From assembly GCF_044360475.1 (NCBI RefSeq), contig NZ_CP043494.1:9672001-9736000 (forward strand): a stretch of 64,000 nucleotides of DNA, written 5' to 3'. Shown here piece by piece: positions 18,089-28,196 of this stretch (its first letter is position 1; every line of letters starts with the position of its first letter). The position numbers were made by a program, and so were the translations under genes. The DNA is from Archangium minus. Its GTDB lineage: Bacteria; Myxococcota; Myxococcia; Myxococcales; Myxococcaceae. The notes below the pieces were generated by a model. The model was not told the origin of the DNA and did not search any database. It was given only the letters and a program-made list of their open reading frames with translations.

Positions 18089-18943
18089 GTGAGTATCACC
18101 TCGACCTTGAGCCCGCCGCTCGCCCGCGAACGCCTCCTGTCCGCGCTCGCGGCCGATCCCCCGCGGCTGGACCTGGCTGCTATCGCCATCGCCACCCTCA
18201 ATCAGCCGGAGCTGGACGCTGCGGCGTGCCTGCACACGCTGGATGCCCTGGCCTGCCGGGTCCAACTGGAGATGGAGCGCCACGCGGGCCATGGCGAGGT
18301 GATGGCGGGCCTCACCGCGCTGCGTCACGTGCTGGCGGACATTGAGGGCTTCCGCGGGAACGAGGACGACTACCAGTCCCCGGAAAACAGCTTCTTGGAC
18401 CTGGTACTGGAGCGGAAGGTGGGCCTGCCCATCTCTCTCTCGGTCGTGTACCTGGAGGTAGCGCGGCGTGCGGGCATCCCCCTCTACGGGGTGCCCTTCC
18501 CCGGGCACTTCCTGGTGGCCTGCAGCGCCGGGGACCACAAGCTGGTGGTGGACCCGTTCCACGCAGGAGAAATCCTCACGGAGGAGGGCTGCAAGGAGCT
18601 GCTGGAGCGCGTGGCGCCGCAGCTCAAGTTCACGCCCTCCATGCTGGCGCCCGCGCCGGTGGAGCTCATCACCTACCGGATGCTCTCCAACCTGCGGCGG
18701 GTGTACCTGGAGCGCGAGGAGTACGAGCGAGGGCTGGCCGTGGTGGACCTGCTGCTGATGCTGGCCCCCAACCATCCGGGCGAGCTGCGCACGCGGGCGG
18801 CGCTGCTCGCCAACCTGGGGGCTTACCGAGCGGCCCTCAAGGACGTGGAGCGTTGCATGGAGCTGTCGCCGGACGCACCGGACCGGGATCGGCTGGAACT
18901 GACAGCTCGGGAGTTGCGCGAGCGCGCCTCTCTGCTGAACTGA
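18089..18943 (+). CDS. SirB1-type transglutaminase-like/TPR protein
   Basis: This 284-residue protein starts with GTG. The central transglutaminase-like domain is typical of SirB1: SPENSFLDLVLERKVGLPISLSVVYLEVARRAG near residues 92-124, followed by the PFPGHFLV motif near 137. The last 90 residues form TPR helices (RRVYLEREEYERGLAVVDLLLML, then NLGAYRAALKDVERCMELSP). The usual transglutaminase cysteine is replaced by serine (PISLSVVY), as is common in SirB1 proteins, so it is probably non-catalytic. The exact role is unknown. The Nudix gene follows after four bases, indicating an operon. Confidence 0.85.
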   Translation: MSITSTLSPPLARERLLSALAADPPRLDLAAIAIATLNQPELDAAACLHTLDALACRVQLEMERHAGHGEVMAGLTALRHVLADIEGFRGNEDDYQSPENSFLDLVLERKVGLPISLSVVYLEVARRAGIPLYGVPFPGHFLVACSAGDHKLVVDPFHAGEILTEEGCKELLERVAPQLKFTPSMLAPAPVELITYRMLSNLRRVYLEREEYERGLAVVDLLLMLAPNHPGELRTRAALLANLGAYRAALKDVERCMELSPDAPDRDRLELTARELRERASLLN

Positions 18944-18947
18944 GCCG

Positions 18948-19508
18948 ATGAGCCTCATCAAACCGTGGCCCCGCCTGCGCCGGGGCCTGGAGCACGACTA
19001 CCGCGTTCTCAAGGTCCGCCAGGACGTGGTGGCGGACCCGCGCACCGGCCATGAGCACCCGCGCGTCCTCATCGACTGCCCGGACTGGGTGAACGTCATC
19101 GCGGTGACAAAGGACGAGCAGGTCGTCCTCATCCGCCAGTACCGCTTCGGCACCGAGGAGACGACGCTGGAGATTCCCGGCGGCATGGTGGAGCCCGGAG
19201 AGGACCCCGGGGCCGCCGCCGCGCGCGAGCTGGAGGAGGAGACAGGGTACGTGCCGGGCCGAGTGGTGAGGCTCGGGCAGGTGCACCCCAACCCCGCCAT
19301 CCAGAACAACCTCTGTCACAGCTACCTGGCGCTCGACTGCGTGAAGCAGCACGAGGGCAAGCAGGATGAGGGCGAGGACATCGCCGTGGAGCTGCACCCG
19401 CGCTCGGCGGTGACGCAGCTGCTCCAAAGTGGGGCCATCTCCCACTCGCTGGTGGTGGTGGCCTTCTTCCTGGAGCGTCTGCACGCCGAGGCCCCGGGCT
19501 CCCGCTGA
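18948..19508 (+). CDS. Nudix hydrolase, ADP-ribose pyrophosphatase type
   Basis: This 186-residue protein has a complete Nudix box at residues 79-101: GGMVEPGEDPGAAAARELEE followed by ETGY, with the metal-binding RELEEE core. An upstream strand VVLIRQYRFGTE and the loop LGQVHPNPAIQ after the box are features of the ADP-ribose/NDP-sugar pyrophosphatase branch. It would hydrolyse nucleoside diphosphate sugars to a phosphate sugar plus NMP in the cytoplasm. It is four bases downstream of the SirB1-like gene, so the two are probably one operon. Confidence 0.9.
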   Translation: MSLIKPWPRLRRGLEHDYRVLKVRQDVVADPRTGHEHPRVLIDCPDWVNVIAVTKDEQVVLIRQYRFGTEETTLEIPGGMVEPGEDPGAAAARELEEETGYVPGRVVRLGQVHPNPAIQNNLCHSYLALDCVKQHEGKQDEGEDIAVELHPRSAVTQLLQSGAISHSLVVVAFFLERLHAEAPGSR

Positions 19509-19628
19509 AATTGTTGGGTGCGCGGCCGCGTTTGACGCCAGCGTCACACAGGAGACCCTCTTCCGGGCTTCTCCCCCGTGACATGTACTCCGGGCAGCAC
19601 TAGCCTCTGCCCACGAGGTGAGTTCGCC

Positions 19629-21956
19629 ATGGCGGAAAGCCTGACGCAGCCCCGCGAGGAGCAGCACCCCGAGCAGCTCCCCGTGTCCCTTCCCTCTGAC
19701 GCCGGCCACGAGGCCGCTCGTTCTCACGAGAGCGCCCCGGCCCGCGTCTCCATCCCCGACATCCTCCCGGACGAGGACGTGTTCGCCTACGTACGGCGCG
19801 TCCGCGGCGGCTTCGAGCCCCGGCTGTACCAGCAGGTGGTGGGTGCGGCCAACGAGCTCAAGGAAGGCGACGTCGCCATCGGGGTCGCCGCGGCCGACGA
19901 GGTGTCCCGCCGCAACGCCCGCGAGCTGCTCGCGCGCACGCGCCTGGGAGACCTGGACGCCTACCCGCTCATCGAGGAGCGGCTCTATTCGTACATGCAG
20001 GGGGCGATCGAGCCCTCGGCGCAGGCGCGCACCGCGAGCTGGACGCTGGGCGAGCTCAAGGCCTTCCTGCTGTCGGCGAGCGAGGAGGACATCCACGAGC
20101 TCATCGACGGGCTGAGCAGCGACGCCATTGGTTGCGTCGTGAAGCTCATGTCCAACGAGGAGCTCGCCGCGGTGGGGCGCAAGGTCTTCAATCCGCTGCC
20201 TGGCGGCAAGGTGGGCGCGAAGGGCTACCTGGGCGCGCGCATCCAGCCCAACTCGCCCACGGACCACCCGGACGACATCCGCTGGCAGGTCTTCAACGGG
20301 TGGAGCTTCGCCGTGGGTGACGTGGTGCTCGGCACCAACCCTGTGTCCTCGGCGCCCGAGTCCGTGGCCGCCGTGGAGTCCGCCCTGCACGAGATTCTCG
20401 TGACGTTCGGGCTCCAGGACGTGATGCCGCACTGCGTGCTGGCGCACGTGGACGTGCAGGCGGTGGTGGAGGCCATGCAGCCGGGCACCACGGGTGTCTG
20501 GTTCCAGAGCCTGGGCAGCACCGAGGCCGCCAACCGCACCTTCGACGTCACGCTGGAGAAGATGGAGGCCCACACCGCCGCGCGCACCGGGCGCTGGGGC
20601 ATGTACTTCGAAACGGGCCAGGGCGCGGATGCCACCAACGGCCATGCCGCCGGCGTGGACATGGTGGTGCACGAGTCGCGCAAGTACGGCTTCTCGCGCG
20701 CCCTCAAGCAGCGGGTGGGCGCCGCACAGGCCCGCGCTGGCGTCGCCGAGCCCGCGCCCTGGGTCATCGTCAACGACGTGGCCGGCTTCATCGGCCCCGA
20801 GGTGTTCCGCACCCGTGAGCAGCTCGTGCGCTGCTGCCTCGAGGACATCGTCATGGGCAAGCTGCACGGCCTGACGATCGGCCTGGACGTCTGCTCCACG
20901 CTGCACATGGACGTCTCGCTGGACGACCTGGGCTGGTGCCTGGAGCAGCTCATGCCGGCCAACCCCGGCTACCTCATGGCGCTGCCCACCCGGAATGATC
21001 CGATGCTCAGCTACCTGACCACGGCCTTCCAGGACCATGTCCGGCTGCGCCAGAAGTTTGGTTACAAGGTGGATGACCGGATGTGGGCCTTCTTCCAGCG
21101 GCTGGGCGTCATCGACGCGGAAGGCAGGCCCACCGAGCACTTCGGAGACCCGGCCTGGGTGTACCTCCAGTACCGCCGCCATAAGGGCGACATGCGCCCG
21201 GACGCCGACGTGCTCGCCGAGGCCGCGCGGCAGATGGCCGAGGTCCACGCTCGCGGCGTGCCCCTCGCGGTGGGGCATGGCGCGCAGCCGTGGGACATGG
21301 AGCCCACGCTCGAGCGGGAGATCCGCCAGCTCTACAACGACGCCAAGGCCGGCCTGTGGACCGACCTCTCCCCGGAGTTCATCGCGGCCATCCCCGACGC
21401 CGTGCGCCTGCGCACCCGGGCTTCCACCCGCCGCGACTACATCCTCCGCCCGCCCGCGGGCGAGCAGCTGGAGCCCTCCTCCGAGCGCGTGCTGGAGGCG
21501 CTGCGCGCGCGCCACGCCGGCCGCTACGACGTCCAGTTCGTCATCTCGGATGGTCTGGACGCGCGCTCGCTCATGGACGAGGGCCACCTGCAGCCCTTCC
21601 TCACCACGCTGCGCGCCCGGCTGGAGGCCGCTGGCCACCGCGTGGCCCCCGAGCACCTGGTGCTGACACTCGGGCGCGTGCGGGCCGGCTACCGCGCGGG
21701 AGAAATCCTCTTCGGAGACCCGTCGCTGGAGGGGCCCCGAGCCCTCATCCATGTCGTCGGCGAGCGCCCGGGCTCCGGGCACCACAGCTTCTCCGCCTAC
21801 GTCACCGCGCCCCAGGCCCGAGTCTGGGCCAGTCCGGGCGCGGTGGACCACAACATCACCCGGGTGGTGGCTGGCATCTCCGACACCAGCCTGCGTCCCG
21901 AGGCCGCTGCGATGGAGGTGGCGCGCATCCTCGGCGAGCTCACCTCCGCCTCCTGA
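19629..21956 (+). CDS. eutBC: Ethanolamine ammonia-lyase, heavy and light chains fused (EutB-EutC)
   Basis: This 775-residue protein joins two subunits that are usually separate. Residues up to about 470 match the EutB TIM barrel (NPLPGGKVGAKGYLGARIQP, GTTGVWFQSLGSTEAANRTF, FETGQGADATNGHAAGVDM). After a helical linker, the final 270 residues match the B12-binding EutC (VQFVISDGLDARS, LTLGRVRAGYRAGE, ERPGSGHHSFSAYVT, VDHNITRVVAGIS). The enzyme splits ethanolamine to acetaldehyde and ammonia using adenosylcobalamin. The ATG at 19629 follows GAGGTGA. No microcompartment shell, EutA reactivase or transporter genes are nearby, so it is a lone cytosolic lyase here. It is convergent with a hydrolase gene; the stops are three bases apart. 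Confidence 0.92.
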   Translation: MAESLTQPREEQHPEQLPVSLPSDAGHEAARSHESAPARVSIPDILPDEDVFAYVRRVRGGFEPRLYQQVVGAANELKEGDVAIGVAAADEVSRRNARELLARTRLGDLDAYPLIEERLYSYMQGAIEPSAQARTASWTLGELKAFLLSASEEDIHELIDGLSSDAIGCVVKLMSNEELAAVGRKVFNPLPGGKVGAKGYLGARIQPNSPTDHPDDIRWQVFNGWSFAVGDVVLGTNPVSSAPESVAAVESALHEILVTFGLQDVMPHCVLAHVDVQAVVEAMQPGTTGVWFQSLGSTEAANRTFDVTLEKMEAHTAARTGRWGMYFETGQGADATNGHAAGVDMVVHESRKYGFSRALKQRVGAAQARAGVAEPAPWVIVNDVAGFIGPEVFRTREQLVRCCLEDIVMGKLHGLTIGLDVCSTLHMDVSLDDLGWCLEQLMPANPGYLMALPTRNDPMLSYLTTAFQDHVRLRQKFGYKVDDRMWAFFQRLGVIDAEGRPTEHFGDPAWVYLQYRRHKGDMRPDADVLAEAARQMAEVHARGVPLAVGHGAQPWDMEPTLEREIRQLYNDAKAGLWTDLSPEFIAAIPDAVRLRTRASTRRDYILRPPAGEQLEPSSERVLEALRARHAGRYDVQFVISDGLDARSLMDEGHLQPFLTTLRARLEAAGHRVAPEHLVLTLGRVRAGYRAGEILFGDPSLEGPRALIHVVGERPGSGHHSFSAYVTAPQARVWASPGAVDHNITRVVAGISDTSLRPEAAAMEVARILGELTSAS

Positions 21957-21959
21957 GCC

Positions 21960-22946
21960 TCACCGCACCACGAGGCGCAGGAACAGATCAATCCCCGCCC
22001 AGCTTTGCAGCCGGGTGGAGTGGCCGTTGACGGCGTGTCCGATGTTGGGAAGCGTGTCCACCCACACGAAGGGGGAGCGGGGGTAGGCCTTCGCCTCGTT
22101 CCGGGCGTAGGACGCGTTCGCCACCACGTCGTTCTCCCCGAGCTGCACCAGCAGCGGCACGCGGATGTCCTGGACCGGGATGAGCTCCGGCGAGGCCAGC
22201 ATGGTCAGCAGGTCCGTGAGCTGGCCACGCGTCACCGTGTCCGCCACCTGGTTGTCGTAGGTGATGACGTCCGGGTCCGCGTTCGCCACGTCATAGAAGA
22301 GCGCGGTGCGCAGCTCATCGGGCACGCGGACATACGGGCCCTGCGCCAGGAGGGCGCCAATGGTCGCCTCGTCCACCGGCACCGAGTGCAGGGTGTTCAG
22401 CCAGCCCGTCATCACCAGCGCCTGCGCATCGCCATACAGCGCCTGCGCGAAGGTGGAGATGAGCGCCCCGTTCGAGTGCCCCACATAGATGAGCTTCTCG
22501 AAGGTGTGCTTCGGCGCGGTGACCCGGAGGTACTGCGCCACCTGGTGCAGGGCGCTCGCTGACTCCGCCAGGTTGATGAAGTCCCCGTCCGGCCTGTCGC
22601 TCTCACCCGTGCCCGGCAGATCCACCGCGAGCACCGCGTAGCCCTGGCGGGCCATGTACCGCGCGTACGAGTAGTTCCGGCCGTCGATCTCCGGCAGATC
22701 CCAGTACTCGTGGTTGTAGGTGATGCCGTGCGTGAGGATCTGCACCGGGCGGTGCTTCAAGCTGCCCTGGTAATAGAGGTAGCCCACCACCGTATAGGTG
22801 TGCCCATCGGACAGGCGGACCGGGAACTCCCGCCGCTCCACCCTCACGTCTCGTGAGCCCTTGGCCACGGCCGAGCCCGGCAACGCCAGCGCCAGGCCCA
22901 GCACCAGCGCCATCCAGATGCCCACGAAACGCCTCATCCTCCTCAT
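21960..22946 (-). CDS. Secreted alpha/beta hydrolase
   Basis: This 328-residue protein has an N-terminal signal peptide (residues 1-28, ending GSAVAKG). The alpha/beta hydrolase fold shows an oxyanion region ILTHGITYNHEYWD, the nucleophile elbow VGHSNGAL with Ser near 159, an acid in LGENDVVAN and the catalytic His in LPNIGHAVNGHS. The start at 22946 follows GAGAGGAT, a good ribosome site, and is preferred to an ATG further upstream because it begins the signal peptide. It probably acts as an esterase, lipase or amidase outside the cytoplasm. Its promoter lies in an AT-rich divergent region. Confidence 0.87.
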   Translation of the reverse strand: MRRMRRFVGIWMALVLGLALALPGSAVAKGSRDVRVERREFPVRLSDGHTYTVVGYLYYQGSLKHRPVQILTHGITYNHEYWDLPEIDGRNYSYARYMARQGYAVLAVDLPGTGESDRPDGDFINLAESASALHQVAQYLRVTAPKHTFEKLIYVGHSNGALISTFAQALYGDAQALVMTGWLNTLHSVPVDEATIGALLAQGPYVRVPDELRTALFYDVANADPDVITYDNQVADTVTRGQLTDLLTMLASPELIPVQDIRVPLLVQLGENDVVANASYARNEAKAYPRSPFVWVDTLPNIGHAVNGHSTRLQSWAGIDLFLRLVVR

Positions 22947-22980
22947 GACGATCCTCTCTCCTACGAACTCTTGAAAAGCT

Positions 22981-23068
22981 CGATTACACGAAAATTTTGG
23001 CACATCTGCTATTGCTTGTAATCGGATAATTCCAATGAAAATAACTTTTCACACAAAACATCGTGTAA
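22981..23068. promoter_or_regulatory. AT-rich divergent control region with nested inverted repeats
   Basis: Between the hydrolase and acyltransferase genes the base composition falls sharply against the GC-rich surroundings. Two perfect 8-bp inverted repeats share one arm. CGATTACA (22981-22988) pairs with TGTAATCG (23017-23024), and TTACACGA (22984-22991) pairs with TCGTGTAA (23061-23068). This suggests promoters for both genes and a regulator site. No clear -35/-10 pair could be fixed by eye. Confidence 0.45.
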
Positions 23069-23183
23069 GGGGAAGAGGCCCGCGGCCCGCGAGCGCGGCG
23101 CGTGGAGGGAAGGCAACGCATTTCCCCGAGAGAATGCGGAATCTGACACGATGGTCGCCCCAGGATGCGGAGGGGGAGAAGGC

Positions 23184-23990
23184 GTGAAGCAAGAAGAGTC
23201 GGTGAGGGAGCGGCTGGAGCGAATGGAGCTGCCGTTCAACGCGTATGGGGTAGACCCGTACGGCGTCTCCAAATCACACCTGCGCGTCTTCTTTGAGGTG
23301 ATGGCCTTCTTCTACCGGAACTACTTCCGGGTGCGCTGCCACGGGATCGAGCACATCCCCGCGCGAGGAAGGGCCATGGTGGTGGGCAACCACTCGGGAG
23401 GCGTGGCGGTGGATGGGGCCATGGTCATCACCTCGGCCTTCCTGGAGATGGAGCCCCCGCGGTTGGCGCAGGGCATGGCGGAGAAGTTCATCAACGCGAT
23501 GCCAGTGGCCTCCACGTGGGCCAGCCGCTGCGGCCAGTTCCCCGGCCTGCCCGAGCACGCGATACGCCTCCTGGAGGAGGACCGGCTGCTGATGATCTTC
23601 CCCGAGGGCGCGCGCGGCACCGCGAAGCTCTATCCGCAGCGCTACGATTTGGTGGAGTTCGGCACGGGCTTCATGCGCCTGGCGCTCAAGACGCGCACCC
23701 CCATCATCCCCTTCGGCTTTCTGGGAGGCGGAGCGGCCATTCCGACGATCGCCAACCTCTACGGCCTGGGCCGGGCGCTCGGAATGCCTTACGTGCCCGT
23801 CACGCCCTACGTGCTGCCGGTGCCCCTCCCCGTGCCGCTGGAAATCCACTATGGCGAGCCAATGCACTTCGAGGGCACGGGCAACGAGGAGGACTCGGTC
23901 ATCCTGGGCTATGTGGAGCAGGTGAAGGAGCGCATCGCGGGCATCGTCGAGAAGCGCCGTCACGAGCGCTGGAAGGGCGTTGAGCCATGA
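23184..23990 (+). CDS. Lysophospholipid acyltransferase family protein (LPLAT, MGAT-like)
   Basis: This is a 268-residue glycerolipid-type acyltransferase. NHSGGVAVDGAM near residue 68 is the catalytic His region in the variant form used by diacylglycerol-acyltransferase-like bacterial proteins. FPEGARGTAKLYPQRYDL near 140 is the acceptor-binding motif. It has no signal peptide and is probably membrane-associated. The GTG at 23184 follows a very strong purine tract (GGAGGGGGAGAAGG), so I prefer it; an in-frame ATG at 23151 would add 11 residues. The stop overlaps the epimerase start (ATGA). Confidence 0.87.
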   Translation: MKQEESVRERLERMELPFNAYGVDPYGVSKSHLRVFFEVMAFFYRNYFRVRCHGIEHIPARGRAMVVGNHSGGVAVDGAMVITSAFLEMEPPRLAQGMAEKFINAMPVASTWASRCGQFPGLPEHAIRLLEEDRLLMIFPEGARGTAKLYPQRYDLVEFGTGFMRLALKTRTPIIPFGFLGGGAAIPTIANLYGLGRALGMPYVPVTPYVLPVPLPVPLEIHYGEPMHFEGTGNEEDSVILGYVEQVKERIAGIVEKRRHERWKGVEP

Positions 23991-24964
23991 AGATTCTCAT
24001 CCTCGGTATTGGCGGAGCGGTGGCGCAGCGCGTGGCGTTGCAGCTGCGGGAGAGCGGACACACGGTGATGGGCATCGACACCCGACCGTGGGAGGACGCG
24101 CCCGCGGATGTCGAAGTGCACGAGGTGGACCTGCGCAAGCGGGCGGCGGAGGACGTGTTCCGCACGCGGCGGCCCGAGGCGGTGGTGCACATGGCCACGG
24201 TGACGTCGCTGCGTGTGCAGGGCGAGGAGCGCCACCGCATCAACCTGGGCGGCACGCGCGTGGTCTTCGAGCACTGCCGCACCTACGGGGTGAAGCACGC
24301 CGTCTTCGTGGGCCGGCACACCTTCTACGGAGCGGCACCGGACTCGGCGCTCTACCACACCGAGGACGAGCCGCCGAAGGAGCTGGCCTCCTTCCCGGAG
24401 CTGGGAGACCTGGTGGCCGCGGACCTGTACGCCTCCACGGCGCTGTGGCGCTACCCGGAGCTGACCACGTCGGTGCTGCGCGTGTGCTACACGCTGGGAC
24501 CCTCGGCGCAGGGCACGCTCGCCACCTTCCTGAGGGGCCGGCGGGTGCCCATGGTGGCGGGGTATGATCCGCTCTTCCAGTTCATGCATGAGGACGACGT
24601 GGCGGCGGCCATCGCCCTCACGGTGGAGAAGCGCGTGCGCGGCGTCTTCAACGTGGCGGGGCCGCAGCCGCTGCCGCTGTCCGTCATCATCCAACACGCC
24701 CAGCGCCAGCCGGTGCCGCTGCCCATGATGGTGCTGCGCCAGCTCATCGGCCGCTTCGGACTGCCACGACTACCCCCCGGAGCGCTCTACCACCTGCAGT
24801 ACCCCATCGTGGTGGACGCACGCGCCTTCCAGCAGGCCACCGGCTTCACCTTCCGCTATGACGAGGTGCAGACCATCCAGTCCTTCCTGGAGGCCCACCC
24901 TCCCCCGCGCCCGCGACGGGAGGAGCTCTTCGACAAGCTGGAGGCACTCGGGGTGCTGAAGTAA
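23987..24964 (+). CDS. NAD-dependent epimerase/dehydratase family protein (extended SDR)
   Basis: This 325-residue protein has a Rossmann fold with MKILILGIGGAVAQRVALQL at the N-terminus; GxGGxxA is a variant of the GxxGxxG motif. A GTRVVFEHCR region follows near residue 88. Where most SDRs have YxxxK, it reads DLYASTALWRYP, so the classical Tyr/Lys pair is not obvious. It resembles nucleoside-diphosphate-sugar epimerase-like proteins that bind NAD but whose activity is unproved. Overlap with the acyltransferase gene suggests joint action on a lipid or sugar lipid. Confidence 0.82.
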   Translation: MKILILGIGGAVAQRVALQLRESGHTVMGIDTRPWEDAPADVEVHEVDLRKRAAEDVFRTRRPEAVVHMATVTSLRVQGEERHRINLGGTRVVFEHCRTYGVKHAVFVGRHTFYGAAPDSALYHTEDEPPKELASFPELGDLVAADLYASTALWRYPELTTSVLRVCYTLGPSAQGTLATFLRGRRVPMVAGYDPLFQFMHEDDVAAAIALTVEKRVRGVFNVAGPQPLPLSVIIQHAQRQPVPLPMMVLRQLIGRFGLPRLPPGALYHLQYPIVVDARAFQQATGFTFRYDEVQTIQSFLEAHPPPRPRREELFDKLEALGVLK

Positions 24965-24973
24965 CCCGCCGGC

Positions 24974-25594
24974 TCAATCCCCGCGGAGAACGAGGCAGAG
25001 GCGCATGGCGGCGTCGACGACCTCGTGAATCGGTCGCGAGTAGCCGCTCGCGATCCAACTCAAGGCGATGTGGATGACGCCACCCACCACGCCCGCCCGC
25101 AGCAGCGGCTCGCCCGCCGCGCTGCTTTTCCCGTGAGGGTCGAGCGTCCGCGCGAGCAGCTCGCCAAAGCCACGAAGGAACGCCTCGAAGACCTGATCCA
25201 CGGCGGGGCTCACGCCCGAGATCTCAACGAGGAACACTCTCGCCGACAGGGGATGGTTCTTGAGCGCCTCGTAATAGGCGCTGAGCATCGCGCGAGCCCG
25301 CTCGACGGGGCGGCCCGAAGCCCCGGCCCCTGCCTTCTCCAGCTCGCCCAGGACGAAGTCCGTCACGGCCTGGAAGGAAGCGACGAGCAGCTCCTCGCTG
25401 TTGGAGAACGACTCGTAGAAGTAGCGCTCGGTGAGCCCGGCCGCCTCGCAGACGGCCTTCACCGTCGCGTTGCGATAGCCCTGCTCCCCATAAACCTGGA
25501 TGGCCGCCTCGAGGAACTGCTCGCGCCGCTGGGCTCTCCGCTCTTCGGCTGAGGAGCCGCGATAGCGCCGGTTAGTCACGGGAGAGGGAGACAT
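24974..25594 (-). CDS. TetR-family regulator
   Basis: This 206-residue regulator has an N-terminal HTH at about residues 22-65 (EQFLEAAIQVYGEQGYRNATVKAVCEAAGLTERYFYESF). A variable helical ligand domain with AMLSAYYEALKNHPLSARVFLVE follows. The start at 25592-25594 has an excellent ribosome site (AGGAG) and is preferred to a much longer open frame. It is divergent from a Baeyer-Villiger type monooxygenase, with 15 bases between start codons as annotated. Inverted TGACA/TGTCA half-sites in this space are the likely operator. The inducer is unknown. Confidence 0.9.
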   Translation of the reverse strand: MSPSPVTNRRYRGSSAEERRAQRREQFLEAAIQVYGEQGYRNATVKAVCEAAGLTERYFYESFSNSEELLVASFQAVTDFVLGELEKAGAGASGRPVERARAMLSAYYEALKNHPLSARVFLVEISGVSPAVDQVFEAFLRGFGELLARTLDPHGKSSAAGEPLLRAGVVGGVIHIALSWIASGYSRPIHEVVDAAMRLCLVLRGD

Positions 25595-25609
25595 AGGACT
25601 CCTGTTGAC

Positions 25610-27172
<1,563 letters not shown>

Positions 27173-27197
27173 CGCATGACGCGCTGGTGGGCGAGTA

Positions 27198-28088
27198 TTA
27201 GCGCAGGGTGGCGCGGGCGGCCGCCTGGAGCGTTCGCGTCAGATCCTCCACAAGCGGGGACGCCAATCGCCACTGCTGCCAGTACAGCACCACATCCAGG
27301 TGTCGGCCGGCAGCGAGCTCGACGAGCTTCCCGGCGCGCAGCTCCTCGCGGATGAGGGGCTCGGGGTTCATCCCCCAACCCATCCCCTCGCGGCAGGCCT
27401 CCAGGAAGCCGTGCGGGCTGGGCACCCAGTGGGTCGGCGGCTCGAGTTGGGCGCGCGTCAGCCGTCGCAGGAACGTGCGCTGGAGCGCGTCCTTGGTGTC
27501 GAAGCGCAGGCACGGTGCGCCGGCGAGGGCCGCGGGCGTCACGCCCGAGGCGAAGTGGCGCCGGTGGAAGTCGGGAGAGCACGTCGCCAGGTAGCGGAGC
27601 GCCCCCAGGCGCGTGGAGCGGCAGCCCTGGACGGGCTCGCCCTGCGAGGTCACGGCGCCGAGCACTGAGCCCGACCGAAGCATCTCGGCGGTGTTGGTCT
27701 CGTCGTCCACGGCCAGGTCGAACAGCAAGGCGTGGCGCGAGGCGAAGGCCGCCAAGGCGCGCACGAGCCAGGTCGCGACGCTGTCGGCGTTTGCCGCCAG
27801 GCGCAACGTGGGCAGGGGGCCCGAGGCCGTCCCCACCTCGGGAAGGCGGGCGCGCAGCTCGTGCTCGAGCAGCGCGACCTGCTCGGCGTGCCGGCAGAGC
27901 ACCGCGCCCGTCGCCGTGGGGCGGCAGGGCTGCGCCCGTACAACCAGCACCTGGCCCAGGCGCTCCTCCAAGAGCTTGACGCGCTGGGAGACAGCCGACG
28001 GCGTGACGTGGAGCACCCGGGCGGCACGCTCGAAGGACCCTTCGCGCACGACAGCCGCCAGCGCCTCCAGCAGAGGGTAGTCGAGCAT
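27198..28088 (-). CDS. argP: LysR-family regulator ArgP
   Basis: This is a 296-residue LysR protein with an HTH at about residues 4-62 (SFERAARVLHVTPSAVSQRVKLLEERLG, then LVVRAQPCRPTATG), characteristic of the ArgP/IciA subgroup. The effector domain follows. ArgP senses arginine or lysine and activates the basic amino acid exporter gene. That gene is encoded divergently 108 bp away here, which supports the assignment. The intergenic region contains two TTTAGC repeats, but no exact operator could be fixed by eye. Confidence 0.9.
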   Translation of the reverse strand: MLDYPLLEALAAVVREGSFERAARVLHVTPSAVSQRVKLLEERLGQVLVVRAQPCRPTATGAVLCRHAEQVALLEHELRARLPEVGTASGPLPTLRLAANADSVATWLVRALAAFASRHALLFDLAVDDETNTAEMLRSGSVLGAVTSQGEPVQGCRSTRLGALRYLATCSPDFHRRHFASGVTPAALAGAPCLRFDTKDALQRTFLRRLTRAQLEPPTHWVPSPHGFLEACREGMGWGMNPEPLIREELRAGKLVELAAGRHLDVVLYWQQWRLASPLVEDLTRTLQAAARATLR

Positions 28089-28196
28089 GGTTTAGCGCTC
28101 CTTCATCAGGTTCAGGATGTTTAGCTTCACTACATACCTGTACCTGGGCACCTTGCCGAGTGGGGGCGCGAAGAGCGCACCACACGGAGGGTTGTC

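Noticed and set aside
18837..21851. A 1004-codon minus-strand frame opposite eutBC
   Set aside because: It is a shadow frame created by high third-position GC; the plus-strand protein has unmistakable EutB and EutC motifs.
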